A stretch of 7,522 nucleotides of DNA, taken from assembly GCA_002439705.1 (NCBI GenBank), contig DJPE01000076.1, positions 1 through 7,522 on the forward strand, written 5' to 3'. Under the pieces are notes generated by a model that was not told the DNA's origin, made no database searches, and saw nothing but the letters and a program-made list of their open reading frames with translations. The DNA comes from Christensenella sp. UBA6420. GTDB taxonomy: Bacteria; Bacillota; Clostridia; Christensenellales; DTU072. This document shows positions 1 through 5,406 of the stretch, one piece after another (the first letter of the stretch is position 1; each line of letters begins with the position of its first letter). The position numbers and the translations under genes were made by a program.

Positions 1-10
1 TTTTTGCTGC

Positions 11-66
11 TTTTGCGAAAACTTCACCTGCCGTACTCAGTACGTCTACGTCTCGTTTTCGCAAAA
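11..66. repeat. Palindromic repeat element at left edge
   Basis: A perfect 12-bp inverted repeat, TTTTGCGAAAAC at 11-22 and GTTTTCGCAAAA at 55-66, encloses a 32-nt loop. The loop holds a second small palindrome (CGTACT-C-AGTACG, 32-44) and a tandem hexamer ACGTCT ACGTCT (42-53). It lies downstream of the last gene of the minus-strand small-protein array, so it could end that transcript. However, neither strand has a clear U-tract directly after the stem, so it fits a dispersed palindromic repeat better than a classic terminator. The element may extend past the window edge. Confidence 0.55.
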
Positions 67-130
67 AATCAACGCGCCTGAACCACTACTTATTGAACTA
101 AAATTAAAGTAAAAATTTCATATCATAGTC

Positions 131-436
131 CTATCCGAACAGTACTTCGATGTCTTTTTCTGCTTCGTATATCGTTTTGCCGTCGAAAATTTTGGCTTGT
201 TCGAATTGTTTTACACATTCGGGAAGATTTATACCTTCGAAAAGATAAGTTTGAAGATAATCTCCGGCTTCTTTGTTTTCGCACTTATAGATATCAAGTC
301 TCAAACATGATTTTTTATCGCTATTTTTATTTTCAGCCTGAATTATATAAGATTTATCCCCATAAATAAATTCCTTTTCAGGTCCGCCCATGGAATATAA
401 ATCGTCAAAAAACTCGGTTAAAGTATTTCCTTTCAT
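131..436 (-). CDS. Small immunity-like paralogue, copy 1 (101 aa)
   Basis: This is a 101-residue soluble protein without signal peptide or membrane segment. The start follows AGGAG about ten bases upstream. It is one of four related proteins in a row. It shares 26 of its first 30 residues, and all of its last 29, with the paralogue at 1241-1525, while residues 31-72 are unrelated. The shared plan is an N-terminal helix (LTEFFDDLYSMGG), a beta-type stretch with F-x-Y-x-D-K-x-Y, a variable core, and a C-terminal KIFDGKTIYEAEKDIEVL motif. I recall small clostridial proteins ending in a similar F-DGK-T/F-E-E-I pattern, but no function is assigned. Position downstream of a toxin-like gene suggests an immunity or antitoxin role; this is inference. 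It is the last gene of the array. Confidence 0.75.
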   Translation of the reverse strand: MKGNTLTEFFDDLYSMGGPEKEFIYGDKSYIIQAENKNSDKKSCLRLDIYKCENKEAGDYLQTYLFEGINLPECVKQFEQAKIFDGKTIYEAEKDIEVLFG

Positions 437-497
437 ATTGTCGTACTCCTAACGAAGCGTATTTGCCGAATAAAAGTCCATATCATCATAATTCTTG

Positions 498-785
498 TTA
501 CCAATCTATCCACGTCATTTCGTTTTCCGCATCGTAAAATGTTTTACCGTTCCAAACGGGAGCGTTCTCAAAAGCAGTTATACAATCGGCAACGGAATTT
601 CCTTCATATTCGTAAACGTCAGCTAAAAATTCTCCGTTATTATCAACTTTAATAATGAAAAAAGAATATTTGTTATCTGCGTTTTTTGTAATACCGTCAG
701 AAAAATATTTTTCGCCCTTAAAAATAACCGCTACCGATTGATAGGAAAATGCGTCTAAAAATTCATTCACTCTTCCGCCATTCAT
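498..785 (-). CDS. Small immunity-like paralogue, copy 2 (95 aa)
   Basis: This 95-residue soluble protein starts at an ATG preceded by GGAGAT. It is a divergent member of the four-gene set: the N-terminus has VNEFLDAF, matching LTEFLDDL in copies 1 and 4; the middle has FKGEKYF, matching the Y-x-D-K-x-Y element; and the C-terminus has WNGKTFYDAENEMTWIDW, matching FDGKTIYEAEKDIEVL. The core is different again. It is separated by 145 bases from the gene upstream of it, and a likely extended -10 promoter lies in that gap, so it may be expressed partly independently. An immunity-like role is inferred only from family and position. Confidence 0.72.
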   Translation of the reverse strand: MNGGRVNEFLDAFSYQSVAVIFKGEKYFSDGITKNADNKYSFFIIKVDNNGEFLADVYEYEGNSVADCITAFENAPVWNGKTFYDAENEMTWIDW

Positions 786-827
786 TTTTAAGTTATCTCC
801 GACTGTTTATTTCCTACATTCTCGCTG

Positions 828-849
828 CGAGCATAATGACTATGCCTCG
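828..849 (-). other. Hairpin in leader of copy 2 gene
   Basis: On the plus strand, CGAGCATA (828-835) and TATGCCTCG (841-849) are complementary with one bulged C around a 5-nt loop. It falls between the putative -10 at 863-868 and the start codon at 785, so it would be transcribed into the 5' leader of the copy 2 gene. An overlapping mini-palindrome CTCGC-T-GCGAG (821-831) could compete with it. No U-tract follows. Its role is unknown. Confidence 0.35.
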
Positions 850-862
850 TGCCGTTAGAATA

Positions 863-871
863 ATTATAACA
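863..871 (-). promoter_or_regulatory. Extended -10 promoter for copy 2 gene
   Basis: The minus strand reads TGTTATAAT, a perfect TATAAT preceded by TGn, the extended -10 form that can work with a weak -35. No good -35 is seen at 17-18 bases. It sits 78 bases upstream of the ATG at 785, in the only long gap inside the small-protein array, which makes an internal promoter plausible. Confidence 0.45.
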
Positions 872-930
872 TATTACAATAAGATATTCATAAATAATTA
901 GGGCTATCGTTTATCATAGTTCTACTCCAA

Positions 931-1215
931 TTATTCTATATCAATAATTTCAACGTCATTATATATTTCATTGAAAGACAGTCCGTCAAAGATTTTTTTG
1001 TCTAAAAACTCGTTTACCAAAGATACCGTAATCGAATTGTCTATTTCACAAATCTTTTTACCTGTAACGTTATGTTCGAATAAATCGGTAATATCGTATA
1101 ACGTATATCCGTTATTCGACCTTTCTAAGAAATAAGACTTGTTTTTGTACTTAAAGGAAAATTCGTGTCCGATATACAATGCTTCAAGTAAGTTTTCGTA
1201 TTCTAAGAATTTCAT
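931..1215 (-). CDS. Small immunity-like paralogue, copy 3 (94 aa)
   Basis: This is a 94-residue soluble protein; its start ATG follows GGAGA about seven bases upstream. It is the most diverged of the four relatives, but the plan is the same: YENLLEALY at the N-terminus, then FSFKYKNKSYFLE, which parallels EFLYKDKPYFLE in copy 4, a variable core, and KKIFDGLSFNEIYNDVEIID at the end, which parallels KIFDGKTIYEAEKDIEVL. It follows copy 4 after only 25 bases, so the two are probably on one transcript. It is acidic overall by inspection. Function is unknown; an immunity-like role is inferred from its neighbours. Confidence 0.72.
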   Translation of the reverse strand: MKFLEYENLLEALYIGHEFSFKYKNKSYFLERSNNGYTLYDITDLFEHNVTGKKICEIDNSITVSLVNEFLDKKIFDGLSFNEIYNDVEIIDIE

Positions 1216-1240
1216 ATACTATCTCCAATTTTGCATAGTC

Positions 1241-1525
1241 CTATCCGAATAATACTTCAATATCTTTTTCTGCTTCGTATATCGTTTTGCCGTCGAAAAT
1301 TTTGGCTTGTTCGAATTGTTTTACACATTCGGCAAAGTCTTTTCCTTTACAGCGGAAGATACATTCTTCATTCCCAAAACACTGAAATATTACCATTTCC
1401 ATTAGACCGTCATCAGTTCTTTCACATTCCAGGAAGTAGGGTTTATCTTTATACAGGAATTCCTTTTCAGGTCCACCCATGGAATATAAATCGTCTAAAA
1501 ATTCGGTTAAAGTGTTTCCTTTCAT
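1241..1525 (-). CDS. Small immunity-like paralogue, copy 4 (94 aa)
   Basis: The chosen start is the ATG at 1523-1525 (MKGNTLTEFLDD), because it has AAGGAG nine bases upstream, matches the start of copy 1 exactly, and lies one base after the stop of the upstream gene. An in-frame start at 1606 would add 27 residues lying wholly inside that gene. The ends are nearly those of copy 1, but residues 31-65 differ in sequence and length. The last 29 codons carry four base differences from copy 1, all silent. Being the first gene after the HxH protein and translationally coupled to it, this is the best candidate for the cognate immunity or antitoxin partner. That assignment is inference. Confidence 0.75.
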   Translation of the reverse strand: MKGNTLTEFLDDLYSMGGPEKEFLYKDKPYFLECERTDDGLMEMVIFQCFGNEECIFRCKGKDFAECVKQFEQAKIFDGKTIYEAEKDIEVLFG

Positions 1526-1526
1526 A

Positions 1527-1913
1527 TTATTTAACTCCTTTAAAAAATTTCTTATATTTTTCATAAATCGGATGTCCAGAATATATTCGTTCTTTTGTCG
1601 ACTCATTATGAAATTCTACTCCTGGTGTCTTGTGAATATGAACGTGAAGGATATTGCCCTTTCCTAAACTTGGTTCGTGGTGATAACCTATTTCAAGGAT
1701 AACTCTATGTGTATTATCATATTCACGATATTGATGGAAAACACCATTTTTATCTAATAGAACGTAATTCGTACTGCTATGAGCTTCTTCCGGTAGTTTT
1801 AAACTACGGGTGGAGTTGTTAGGTCGTAATATTTTTACTCCGTCAATTTCGCCCACAGCAGTGTAAGAATACGGCACGTTGTTTCCTATTGCATAAGTTC
1901 CTCTACCTCCCAT
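1527..1913 (-). CDS. MGGRG-type histidine-rich protein, toxin-like (128 aa)
   Basis: The start is placed at ATG 1911-1913, with AAGGAGGG about ten bases upstream inside the end of the DUF4417 gene. This gives an N-terminus MGGRGTYAIG, and the genes overlap by 11 bases. The MGGRG opening is, from memory, common in small Firmicute phage- and island-borne proteins with variable C-terminal domains. Residues 49-60 (NYVLLDKNGVFH) look like a beta hairpin. A histidine cluster follows: H78-H79 in GYHHEP, then H90-x-H92-x-H94 in LHVHIH, and H102 and H114. The spacing suggests a metal-dependent or histidine-based catalytic site, as in some polymorphic toxin nuclease domains. There is no signal peptide or membrane segment. 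The toxin role is inference from the motif and the following paralogue array; the enzymatic class is not established. Confidence 0.7.
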   Translation of the reverse strand: MGGRGTYAIGNNVPYSYTAVGEIDGVKILRPNNSTRSLKLPEEAHSSTNYVLLDKNGVFHQYREYDNTHRVILEIGYHHEPSLGKGNILHVHIHKTPGVEFHNESTKERIYSGHPIYEKYKKFFKGVK

Positions 1914-2535
1914 TGCGATTAACCCTCCTTGTTGAGTTATAGTCAATGGGAATAACGTTCCCTTGCATTTCGGCAAACGGTGAACCGAAACATATAACAG
2001 CGGACGGTTCTATGCGTTTTAACATTTCGTTATATCCGCGCATAAAAGCGAGCTTGCTACGTTTACAGCCTATCGTTCCTACTGCGACGACAGAGCCTTT
2101 TTCTATTCCGTCGAAACAGAAGTCGAAAGTGCTTGCGTCGCCCCAACCGACGTTTGGAATAACCGTTAATCCCAAACTTTGCCAATAGGCGCCGCACCAA
2201 CGGCTTCTGAATACGTTGAATAATTGAACTGCTTTCGGCATATCAACGTAAAGACTGTAATCGGGAGAAATCAAGAACTTGTACTGTGATAATCTGCGTA
2301 TGGACTTTGTAGGGTTGTAATACAAGCCTTCCATGCGGTAGTCATCAACGTAGAAATGAACTCCCTTGGTTTTGTTTTCGTCGATATCGTTAGTCTTAAT
2401 ATCAGAATAACTAATTAAATCGACGGTTGTCAAATCGAGTTCGGTTTTACGGATAACGGGCATATTCCATTTTCCGAACGCATCGAACTCATTGCGTAAA
2501 AAGGTCTGCTTAGACCGTGCATCAATTGTGCGCAT
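1903..2535 (-). CDS. DUF4417 family protein (210 aa)
   Basis: I recognise this as a DUF4417 protein from the pattern YKFLISPDYSLY, then SRWCGAYWQSLGLTVIPNVGW, STFDFCFDGIEKGSVVAVGT, and ICFGSPFAE near the end. The family is about 200 residues and is frequent in Firmicute mobile elements; its biochemical role is unknown to me. ATG 2533-2535 is chosen because AAGGAGG ends five bases before it; an in-frame GTG at 2541 overlaps that site and is less likely. Conserved cysteines (in RWCGAY, FCFDG, IGCKR, VICFG) are visible. The stop overlaps the start of the MGGRG gene by 11 bases, so the two are probably translationally coupled. A 181-base gap separates it from the peptidase gene upstream. Confidence 0.85.
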   Translation of the reverse strand: MRTIDARSKQTFLRNEFDAFGKWNMPVIRKTELDLTTVDLISYSDIKTNDIDENKTKGVHFYVDDYRMEGLYYNPTKSIRRLSQYKFLISPDYSLYVDMPKAVQLFNVFRSRWCGAYWQSLGLTVIPNVGWGDASTFDFCFDGIEKGSVVAVGTIGCKRSKLAFMRGYNEMLKRIEPSAVICFGSPFAEMQGNVIPIDYNSTRRVNRNGR

Positions 2536-2592
2536 TCGCACCTCCTTAAAAATGTGTTTTTCGCCTTTTCTTGAAAGACAAAAGCAAATATC

Positions 2593-2621
2593 TTGACATA
2601 AAAGGAAGGTGTTGCTAAAAT
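2593..2621 (+). promoter_or_regulatory. Plus-strand promoter in island intergenic gap
   Basis: TTGACA at 2593-2598, a 17-base spacer and TAAAAT at 2616-2621 form a near-consensus promoter pointing right, against the surrounding minus-strand genes. An inverted repeat, GCTAAAATAA (2614-2623) and TTATTTTTAGC (2635-2645), overlaps the -10 and the expected start near 2628, as an operator might. No plus-strand protein gene follows. Confidence 0.55.
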
Positions 2622-2627
2622 AAATTT

Positions 2628-2702
2628 GTGGGTGTTATTTTTAGCATCAACCGAATAACCTTGACGAAAACGTTGCAGCGGTTTCGTTGGGGTTTTTCTT
2701 TT
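2628..2702 (+). ncRNA. Candidate ~75 nt antisense small RNA
   Basis: This is a predicted transcript from the consensus promoter at 2593-2621 to the terminator at 2657-2702. It contains no ORF with a ribosome binding site. It runs antisense to the stretch between the ImmA/IrrE gene and the DUF4417 gene, so if the island is transcribed through from the XRE promoter it would be complementary to the mRNA just upstream of the DUF4417 leader. It resembles no RNA family I recognise. A role in silencing the downstream cassette is a hypothesis. Confidence 0.4.
2657..2702 (+). terminator. Rho-independent terminator, plus strand
   Basis: A long stem pairs 2657-2673 with 2678-2694 around a TGCA loop, with several G-T wobbles and one A-G mismatch. 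It is followed directly by TTTCTTTT (2695-2702) on the plus strand. The minus strand has no U-tract after the same stem, so termination is directional and matches the plus-strand promoter just upstream. Confidence 0.5.
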
Positions 2703-2716
2703 ACGTTAGTATTCTA

Positions 2717-3265
2717 TTATTCTATATACATCGTGGCGTCGTCGTATTTTTTGCGTTTTTCCGCGGCTGACTTTGAAACGCCGTAAATGAACATTATTTC
2801 TTCGACGGACATCTGTCGCGTCGCTTCATACGGCATCATTACTTCGCCTGCAAGAGCCATCACAATCCATTCCAATCGACGATACGGCGGAACGTTGCCT
2901 ATTAGTTCGCGTGAGAAAATTGGTGTAAAACCAATTTTGTCGGCAAATACGTGCATTATTTCGTGCATTATATGCATTCTGTGTCCGCCGATTCTTTTTT
3001 CATACGCGCCGTTGTAAACGGAGTTTTTAATAATTATTAAGTAGCCGTCTTCTTCGTGGATACATTGGGCGGGAACGTTCCCGGGCAACTCGTCGTCGTT
3101 GACTACTTCGTATCGTACGTCGGCGAAGCCTTCTAAGTCGGGCAGTCTTTCCAACAGTGCGATAGGATTTATGGGGTCATTCATATTAAATCTGCATATA
3201 GCGCGAAACAACCTAGAAAATAGTCGCAATTCTGCTCTACTCGTAGGTTTAGTTTCATAATCCAT
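2717..3265 (-). CDS. ImmA/IrrE family metallo-endopeptidase (182 aa)
   Basis: This is a zinc peptidase of the ImmA/IrrE type, which typically cleaves a partner XRE repressor and so lifts repression of a mobile element or stress regulon. HEIMH at residues 101-105 is the HExxH zinc site, and E132 in LEWIVMALAGEVMMP is the expected third ligand. The C-terminal FIYGVSKSAAEKRKKY segment is the helix-turn-helix-like tail common in the family. Length is normal. ATG 3263-3265 is preferred: AAGGAGG lies six bases upstream, whereas an in-frame TTG at 3268 is too close to it. It overlaps the end of the XRE gene by 11 bases, so the pair is translationally coupled and very likely works together. Confidence 0.88.
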   Translation of the reverse strand: MDYETKPTSRAELRLFSRLFRAICRFNMNDPINPIALLERLPDLEGFADVRYEVVNDDELPGNVPAQCIHEEDGYLIIIKNSVYNGAYEKRIGGHRMHIMHEIMHVFADKIGFTPIFSRELIGNVPPYRRLEWIVMALAGEVMMPYEATRQMSVEEIMFIYGVSKSAAEKRKKYDDATMYIE

Positions 3266-3626
3266 CAAAATCCTCCTTAGATAGTAATTTCATAATTGCT
3301 TCTGCGGTATCGTCGTCAAGCTTTTCAAACGACCTTTGAAATTGTATAGCGAGCTTTCTTTGAGAATTCGACGCGGAGAGAAGATTAATTCTCATTTGCG
3401 TTTTGGACTCTTCCACAGCCGATGCAAGCTCTTTTTGTTCGTCTTCATTCAAGTTATAGTGCTTTATCAATACGGGTATCCAGTCTTCGGGAACGTTTTT
3501 TTTGCCATTTTCGACGGCGGAAACGAACGGTATCGTTACTCCGAGTAGTTTTGCGGTATCACCCATAACTTCGTGAAACCTTACTCGAAGTATGCGCATA
3601 AACTCGCCATATTTCGTATAGGTCAT
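3255..3626 (-). CDS. XRE-family HTH transcriptional regulator (123 aa)
   Basis: The N-terminal half (about residues 7-65) is a Cro/C1-type helix-turn-helix: YGEFMRILRVRFHEVMGDTA, then KLLGVTIPFVSAVENGKK, the typical recognition helix and GKK turn. The C-terminal half (about 70-123) contains RINLLSASNSQRKLAIQFQR, a segment I recall from a widespread gut-Firmicute regulator family usually paired with ImmA/IrrE peptidases. The start has GGAGA about ten bases upstream. It is the first gene of the island transcript, behind a TTGACA/TATCAT promoter with repeated TTAAC half sites, consistent with autorepression. The overlapping downstream peptidase is the probable antagonist. The pair resembles ImmR-ImmA of integrative elements, but no divergent excision gene is present here. 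Confidence 0.88.
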   Translation of the reverse strand: MTYTKYGEFMRILRVRFHEVMGDTAKLLGVTIPFVSAVENGKKNVPEDWIPVLIKHYNLNEDEQKELASAVEESKTQMRINLLSASNSQRKLAIQFQRSFEKLDDDTAEAIMKLLSKEDFDGL

Positions 3627-3663
3627 ATTCTATCGGTCTCCTTTTTTTCCTTTTTACAATATG

Positions 3664-3692
3664 ATGATATCACGACTTAACCTGCTTGTCAA
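3664..3692 (-). promoter_or_regulatory. Promoter of the XRE-ImmA transcript
   Basis: On the minus strand, TTGACA (3687-3692), a 17-base spacer and TATCAT (3664-3669) lie 38 bases before the XRE start codon. This is a near-consensus sigma-A promoter and the only strong one seen for the island genes. Confidence 0.75.
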
Positions 3693-3719
3693 CAAAAAAG
3701 TTAACTAAATTTAGGTTAA
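3677..3719. promoter_or_regulatory. Probable XRE operator half sites
   Basis: TTAACC at 3677-3682 (inside the promoter spacer) and GGTTAA at 3714-3719 form an inverted pair. GTTAAC lies between them at 3700-3705, and a 10-bp palindrome CTAAATTTAG spans 3705-3714. Repeated TTAAC half sites flanking and overlapping the -35 fit binding by the dimeric XRE protein encoded directly downstream. The binding is inferred from layout only. Confidence 0.5.
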
Positions 3720-3810
3720 ATTTTTATAATCGTTAATCGGTTATGTAAACATTTTGAAGCGTATTAAATTGTTTGACACACATAGCAGACATTCGTTCAT
3801 AAATGAAAGT

Positions 3811-3837
3811 AAAAAAGATAGCGCCGTAGACGCTATC
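3811..3837 (-). terminator. Rho-independent terminator of mgtE
   Basis: The minus strand has a perfect 7-bp stem, GATAGCG and CGCTATC, around a 7-nt loop, followed by TTTTTT. It lies 43 bases after the mgtE stop codon and separates it from the XRE promoter of the island. Confidence 0.85.
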
Positions 3838-3879
3838 AAATAATAATGGATATTTATATTGAGTTAATTATAAATATTT

Positions 3880-5241
3880 TTACAGTACGCCTAAGGGGGT
3901 GAGCAAGGCTATCGCTATGTTGTAATAGACGAGAAGCGACAAGGCGTCCACTATCGTGGAAATGAAGGGGCTTGCAACGACGGCGGGGTCGAGTCTTAGC
4001 TTTTTGGCGAGCATAGGCAGGATACAGCCGACTACTTTCGCTATCATTACGGTGATTACGAGAGTAATGCAGATTATCGCGCAATAGACGAAACCGTTGG
4101 GCATTTTGTAGAGTTGGTCAACGGCCATAAGCTTCGCAAAGCAAGCGACGGAAAGGGTCAGACCTAAAAGGACGGACACTCGTACTTCTTTCCATATTAC
4201 TCGGAAAATATCCGACGGGGCGATTTCTTCCAATGCTATACCGCGGATTATGGTGGCGGAAGCCTGGCTGCCCGCATTTCCGCCCGTACCGGTAAGCATA
4301 GGCATACAGGCGGTAAGGAGTACGTCGGCGGCTACCGTGCCGTAATGTTTTATGATTAGTCCGGTAAAGGTCGCGCTCAACATAAGTACGAGAAGCCAAG
4401 GCGCGCGGCTCAGCCACAAACGCCATATGCTCGTCTTCAAGTAAGGCTTTTCGGTAGGGGATACGGCGGCGATTTTCGCTATATCTTCGGTAGCTTCGTC
4501 GGTCATTACGTCCATTGCGTCGTCTACCGTGATAATACCGACCAAGCGTCTTTCTTTATCAACTACGGGCATAGCGAGAAAGTCGTATTTATTAAACATA
4601 TTAGCGACTTCTTCTTTGTCGGTGTGCGTGTCGATATATATAATGTTGGTTTCCATTATATCGCCGATTTTCGTTTCGTAATCGTTAAGGAGAAGGGTCT
4701 TTACCGTGACGAGTCCTATAAGAAAACGGTTTTCGTCGGTGACGTAGCAGGTGTAAATGGTTTCTTTATCCACGCCGGTTTTTCTTATCCTTGCGAACGC
4801 GTCCGCTACCGTCATATTCTTTCTGAGCCAGACGTACTCGATAGTCATCAGGCTTCCCGCGCTGTCTTCGGGGTATTGCAGAATTTCGTTAATTGCCTTT
4901 CTGGTAGCCGGGTCGGACTGGTTCAGGATACGTCTTACGACGTTTGCGGGCATTTCTTCGATTATGTCCACCGTATCGTCCAGGAAGAGTTCGTCGATTA
5001 TTATTTTAAGTTCTTTATCGGAAAAGGACGAAATGAGCAGTTCCTGCAAGTCGCTGTCCATTTCGACGAAAGTTTCCGCGGCAAGGTCTTTCGGCAGAAG
5101 CCTGAACACGAGCGGGAGATTTTCTTCGTCGACTTCGCTCAAAAACAGCGCGATATCGGCAGGATTCATAGCGGCCAGAATCGGTCGCAGTTCTTTAATA
5201 TTCTTCTGTTCGAGAAGTGAAAGTAAAACTTCTTTATCCAT
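3880..5241 (-). CDS. mgtE: Magnesium transporter MgtE (453 aa)
   Basis: This is a Mg2+-selective channel of the inner membrane, gated by cytosolic Mg2+. The layout is canonical: MgtE_N helical domain at about residues 20-125 (with repeats such as LLPKDLAAETFVEMDSDLQ), a tandem CBS pair at about 130-255 (DSAGSLMTIEY, then VVDKERRLVGIITVDDAMDV), and a C-terminal membrane domain at about 280-453 with five helices. The pore signature TGTGGNAGSQASATIIRG (317-334) and the aspartate D432 in STIVDALSL, which by family knowledge coordinates Mg2+ in the pore, are present. Length is normal for the family. The start has AGGA about nine bases upstream. It is transcribed alone, with its own promoter, a long leader carrying a leader ORF and attenuator-like hairpins, and its own terminator. 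Confidence 0.96.
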   Translation of the reverse strand: MDKEVLLSLLEQKNIKELRPILAAMNPADIALFLSEVDEENLPLVFRLLPKDLAAETFVEMDSDLQELLISSFSDKELKIIIDELFLDDTVDIIEEMPANVVRRILNQSDPATRKAINEILQYPEDSAGSLMTIEYVWLRKNMTVADAFARIRKTGVDKETIYTCYVTDENRFLIGLVTVKTLLLNDYETKIGDIMETNIIYIDTHTDKEEVANMFNKYDFLAMPVVDKERRLVGIITVDDAMDVMTDEATEDIAKIAAVSPTEKPYLKTSIWRLWLSRAPWLLVLMLSATFTGLIIKHYGTVAADVLLTACMPMLTGTGGNAGSQASATIIRGIALEEIAPSDIFRVIWKEVRVSVLLGLTLSVACFAKLMAVDQLYKMPNGFVYCAIICITLVITVMIAKVVGCILPMLAKKLRLDPAVVASPFISTIVDALSLLVYYNIAIALLTPLGVL

Positions 5242-5285
5242 ATCTTTAATTCCTAACGCGAATTAGGGTAAAGCCTACGGACGGT

Positions 5286-5333
5286 AAAAAAATATCTAAG
5301 CGGCTTCGACGATACGTCGGGGGACGTCGCTTA
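5286..5333 (-). terminator. Attenuator-like hairpin set in mgtE leader
   Basis: On the minus strand an outer stem TAAGCG (5328-5333) with CGCTTA (5297-5302) is followed four bases later by seven U residues (5286-5292). Inside it, two mutually exclusive small stems are possible: ACGTC-CCCC-GACGT (5314-5327) and CGACG-TAT-CGTCG (5307-5319). A third pairing, 5307-5311 with 5325-5329, is also possible. The 3' arm includes the stop codon of the leader ORF, so ribosome position would decide which stem forms. This is typical attenuator geometry; the direction of the response is not deducible. Confidence 0.5.
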
Positions 5334-5373
5334 ATCGGTAACCGTCTGAGCCTTTATTATTTCCCGAGTCCAT
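5296..5373 (-). CDS. mgtE leader peptide ORF (25 aa)
   Basis: This 25-codon ORF is preceded by a perfect AAGGAGG (5380-5386) six bases before ATG and lies about 27 bases after the predicted transcription start. The peptide begins MDSGNNKGSDGYR and ends RLSDVPRRIVEAA; it is hydrophilic with no membrane segment. Its codons 13-25 overlap the attenuator-like hairpins and its TAG sits within the 3' arm of the outer stem. The ribosome site is clearly better than that of mgtE itself, which argues for real translation. By analogy, Salmonella mgtA and corA are controlled through short leader ORFs that sense Mg2+ through translation, but this peptide is not related by sequence as far as I can see. The N-terminal D/E content and single Pro (V-P-R-R) are the only hints of a destabilising or stalling sequence. 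Confidence 0.6.
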   Translation of the reverse strand: MDSGNNKGSDGYRLSDVPRRIVEAA

Positions 5374-5406
5374 CGTCTGCCTCCTTAATTTTTATTTGAT
5401 ACTAAC

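Noticed and set aside
1..1543. CRISPR-like or tandem-repeat array, because copies 1 and 4 share identical stretches
   Set aside because: The similarity is between coding paralogues spaced about 1.1 kb apart, with no regular repeat-spacer pattern.
1526..1606. Longer N-terminus for copy 4 of the paralogues, starting at 1606
   Set aside because: The extra 27 residues lie inside the HxH gene, lack a ribosome site, and are absent from the otherwise identical start of copy 1.
1914..1976. Longer N-terminus for the HxH gene, starting at 1976
   Set aside because: It would lie within the DUF4417 coding sequence, while the ATG at 1911-1913 has AAGGAGG upstream and gives the familiar MGGRG opening.
1..3720. 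Complete prophage or integrative element
   Set aside because: No integrase, excisionase, replication, mobilisation or structural gene is visible; only a regulator pair and cargo-like genes can be supported.
3773..3801. Plus-strand promoter TTGACA followed by TTCATA
   Set aside because: The -35 is perfect, but the -10 matches poorly and nothing lies downstream except the mgtE terminator in reverse.
4624..5266. Long plus-strand open frames opposite mgtE (198 and 169 aa)
   Set aside because: They are fully antisense to a clear MgtE protein, with no ribosome site, no family resemblance and low-complexity composition.
5242..5400. M-box magnesium riboswitch upstream of mgtE
   Set aside because: The leader is about 159 bases and I could not find the conserved M-box core segments; the short ORF and hairpins account for it better. 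A covariance-model search would settle this.
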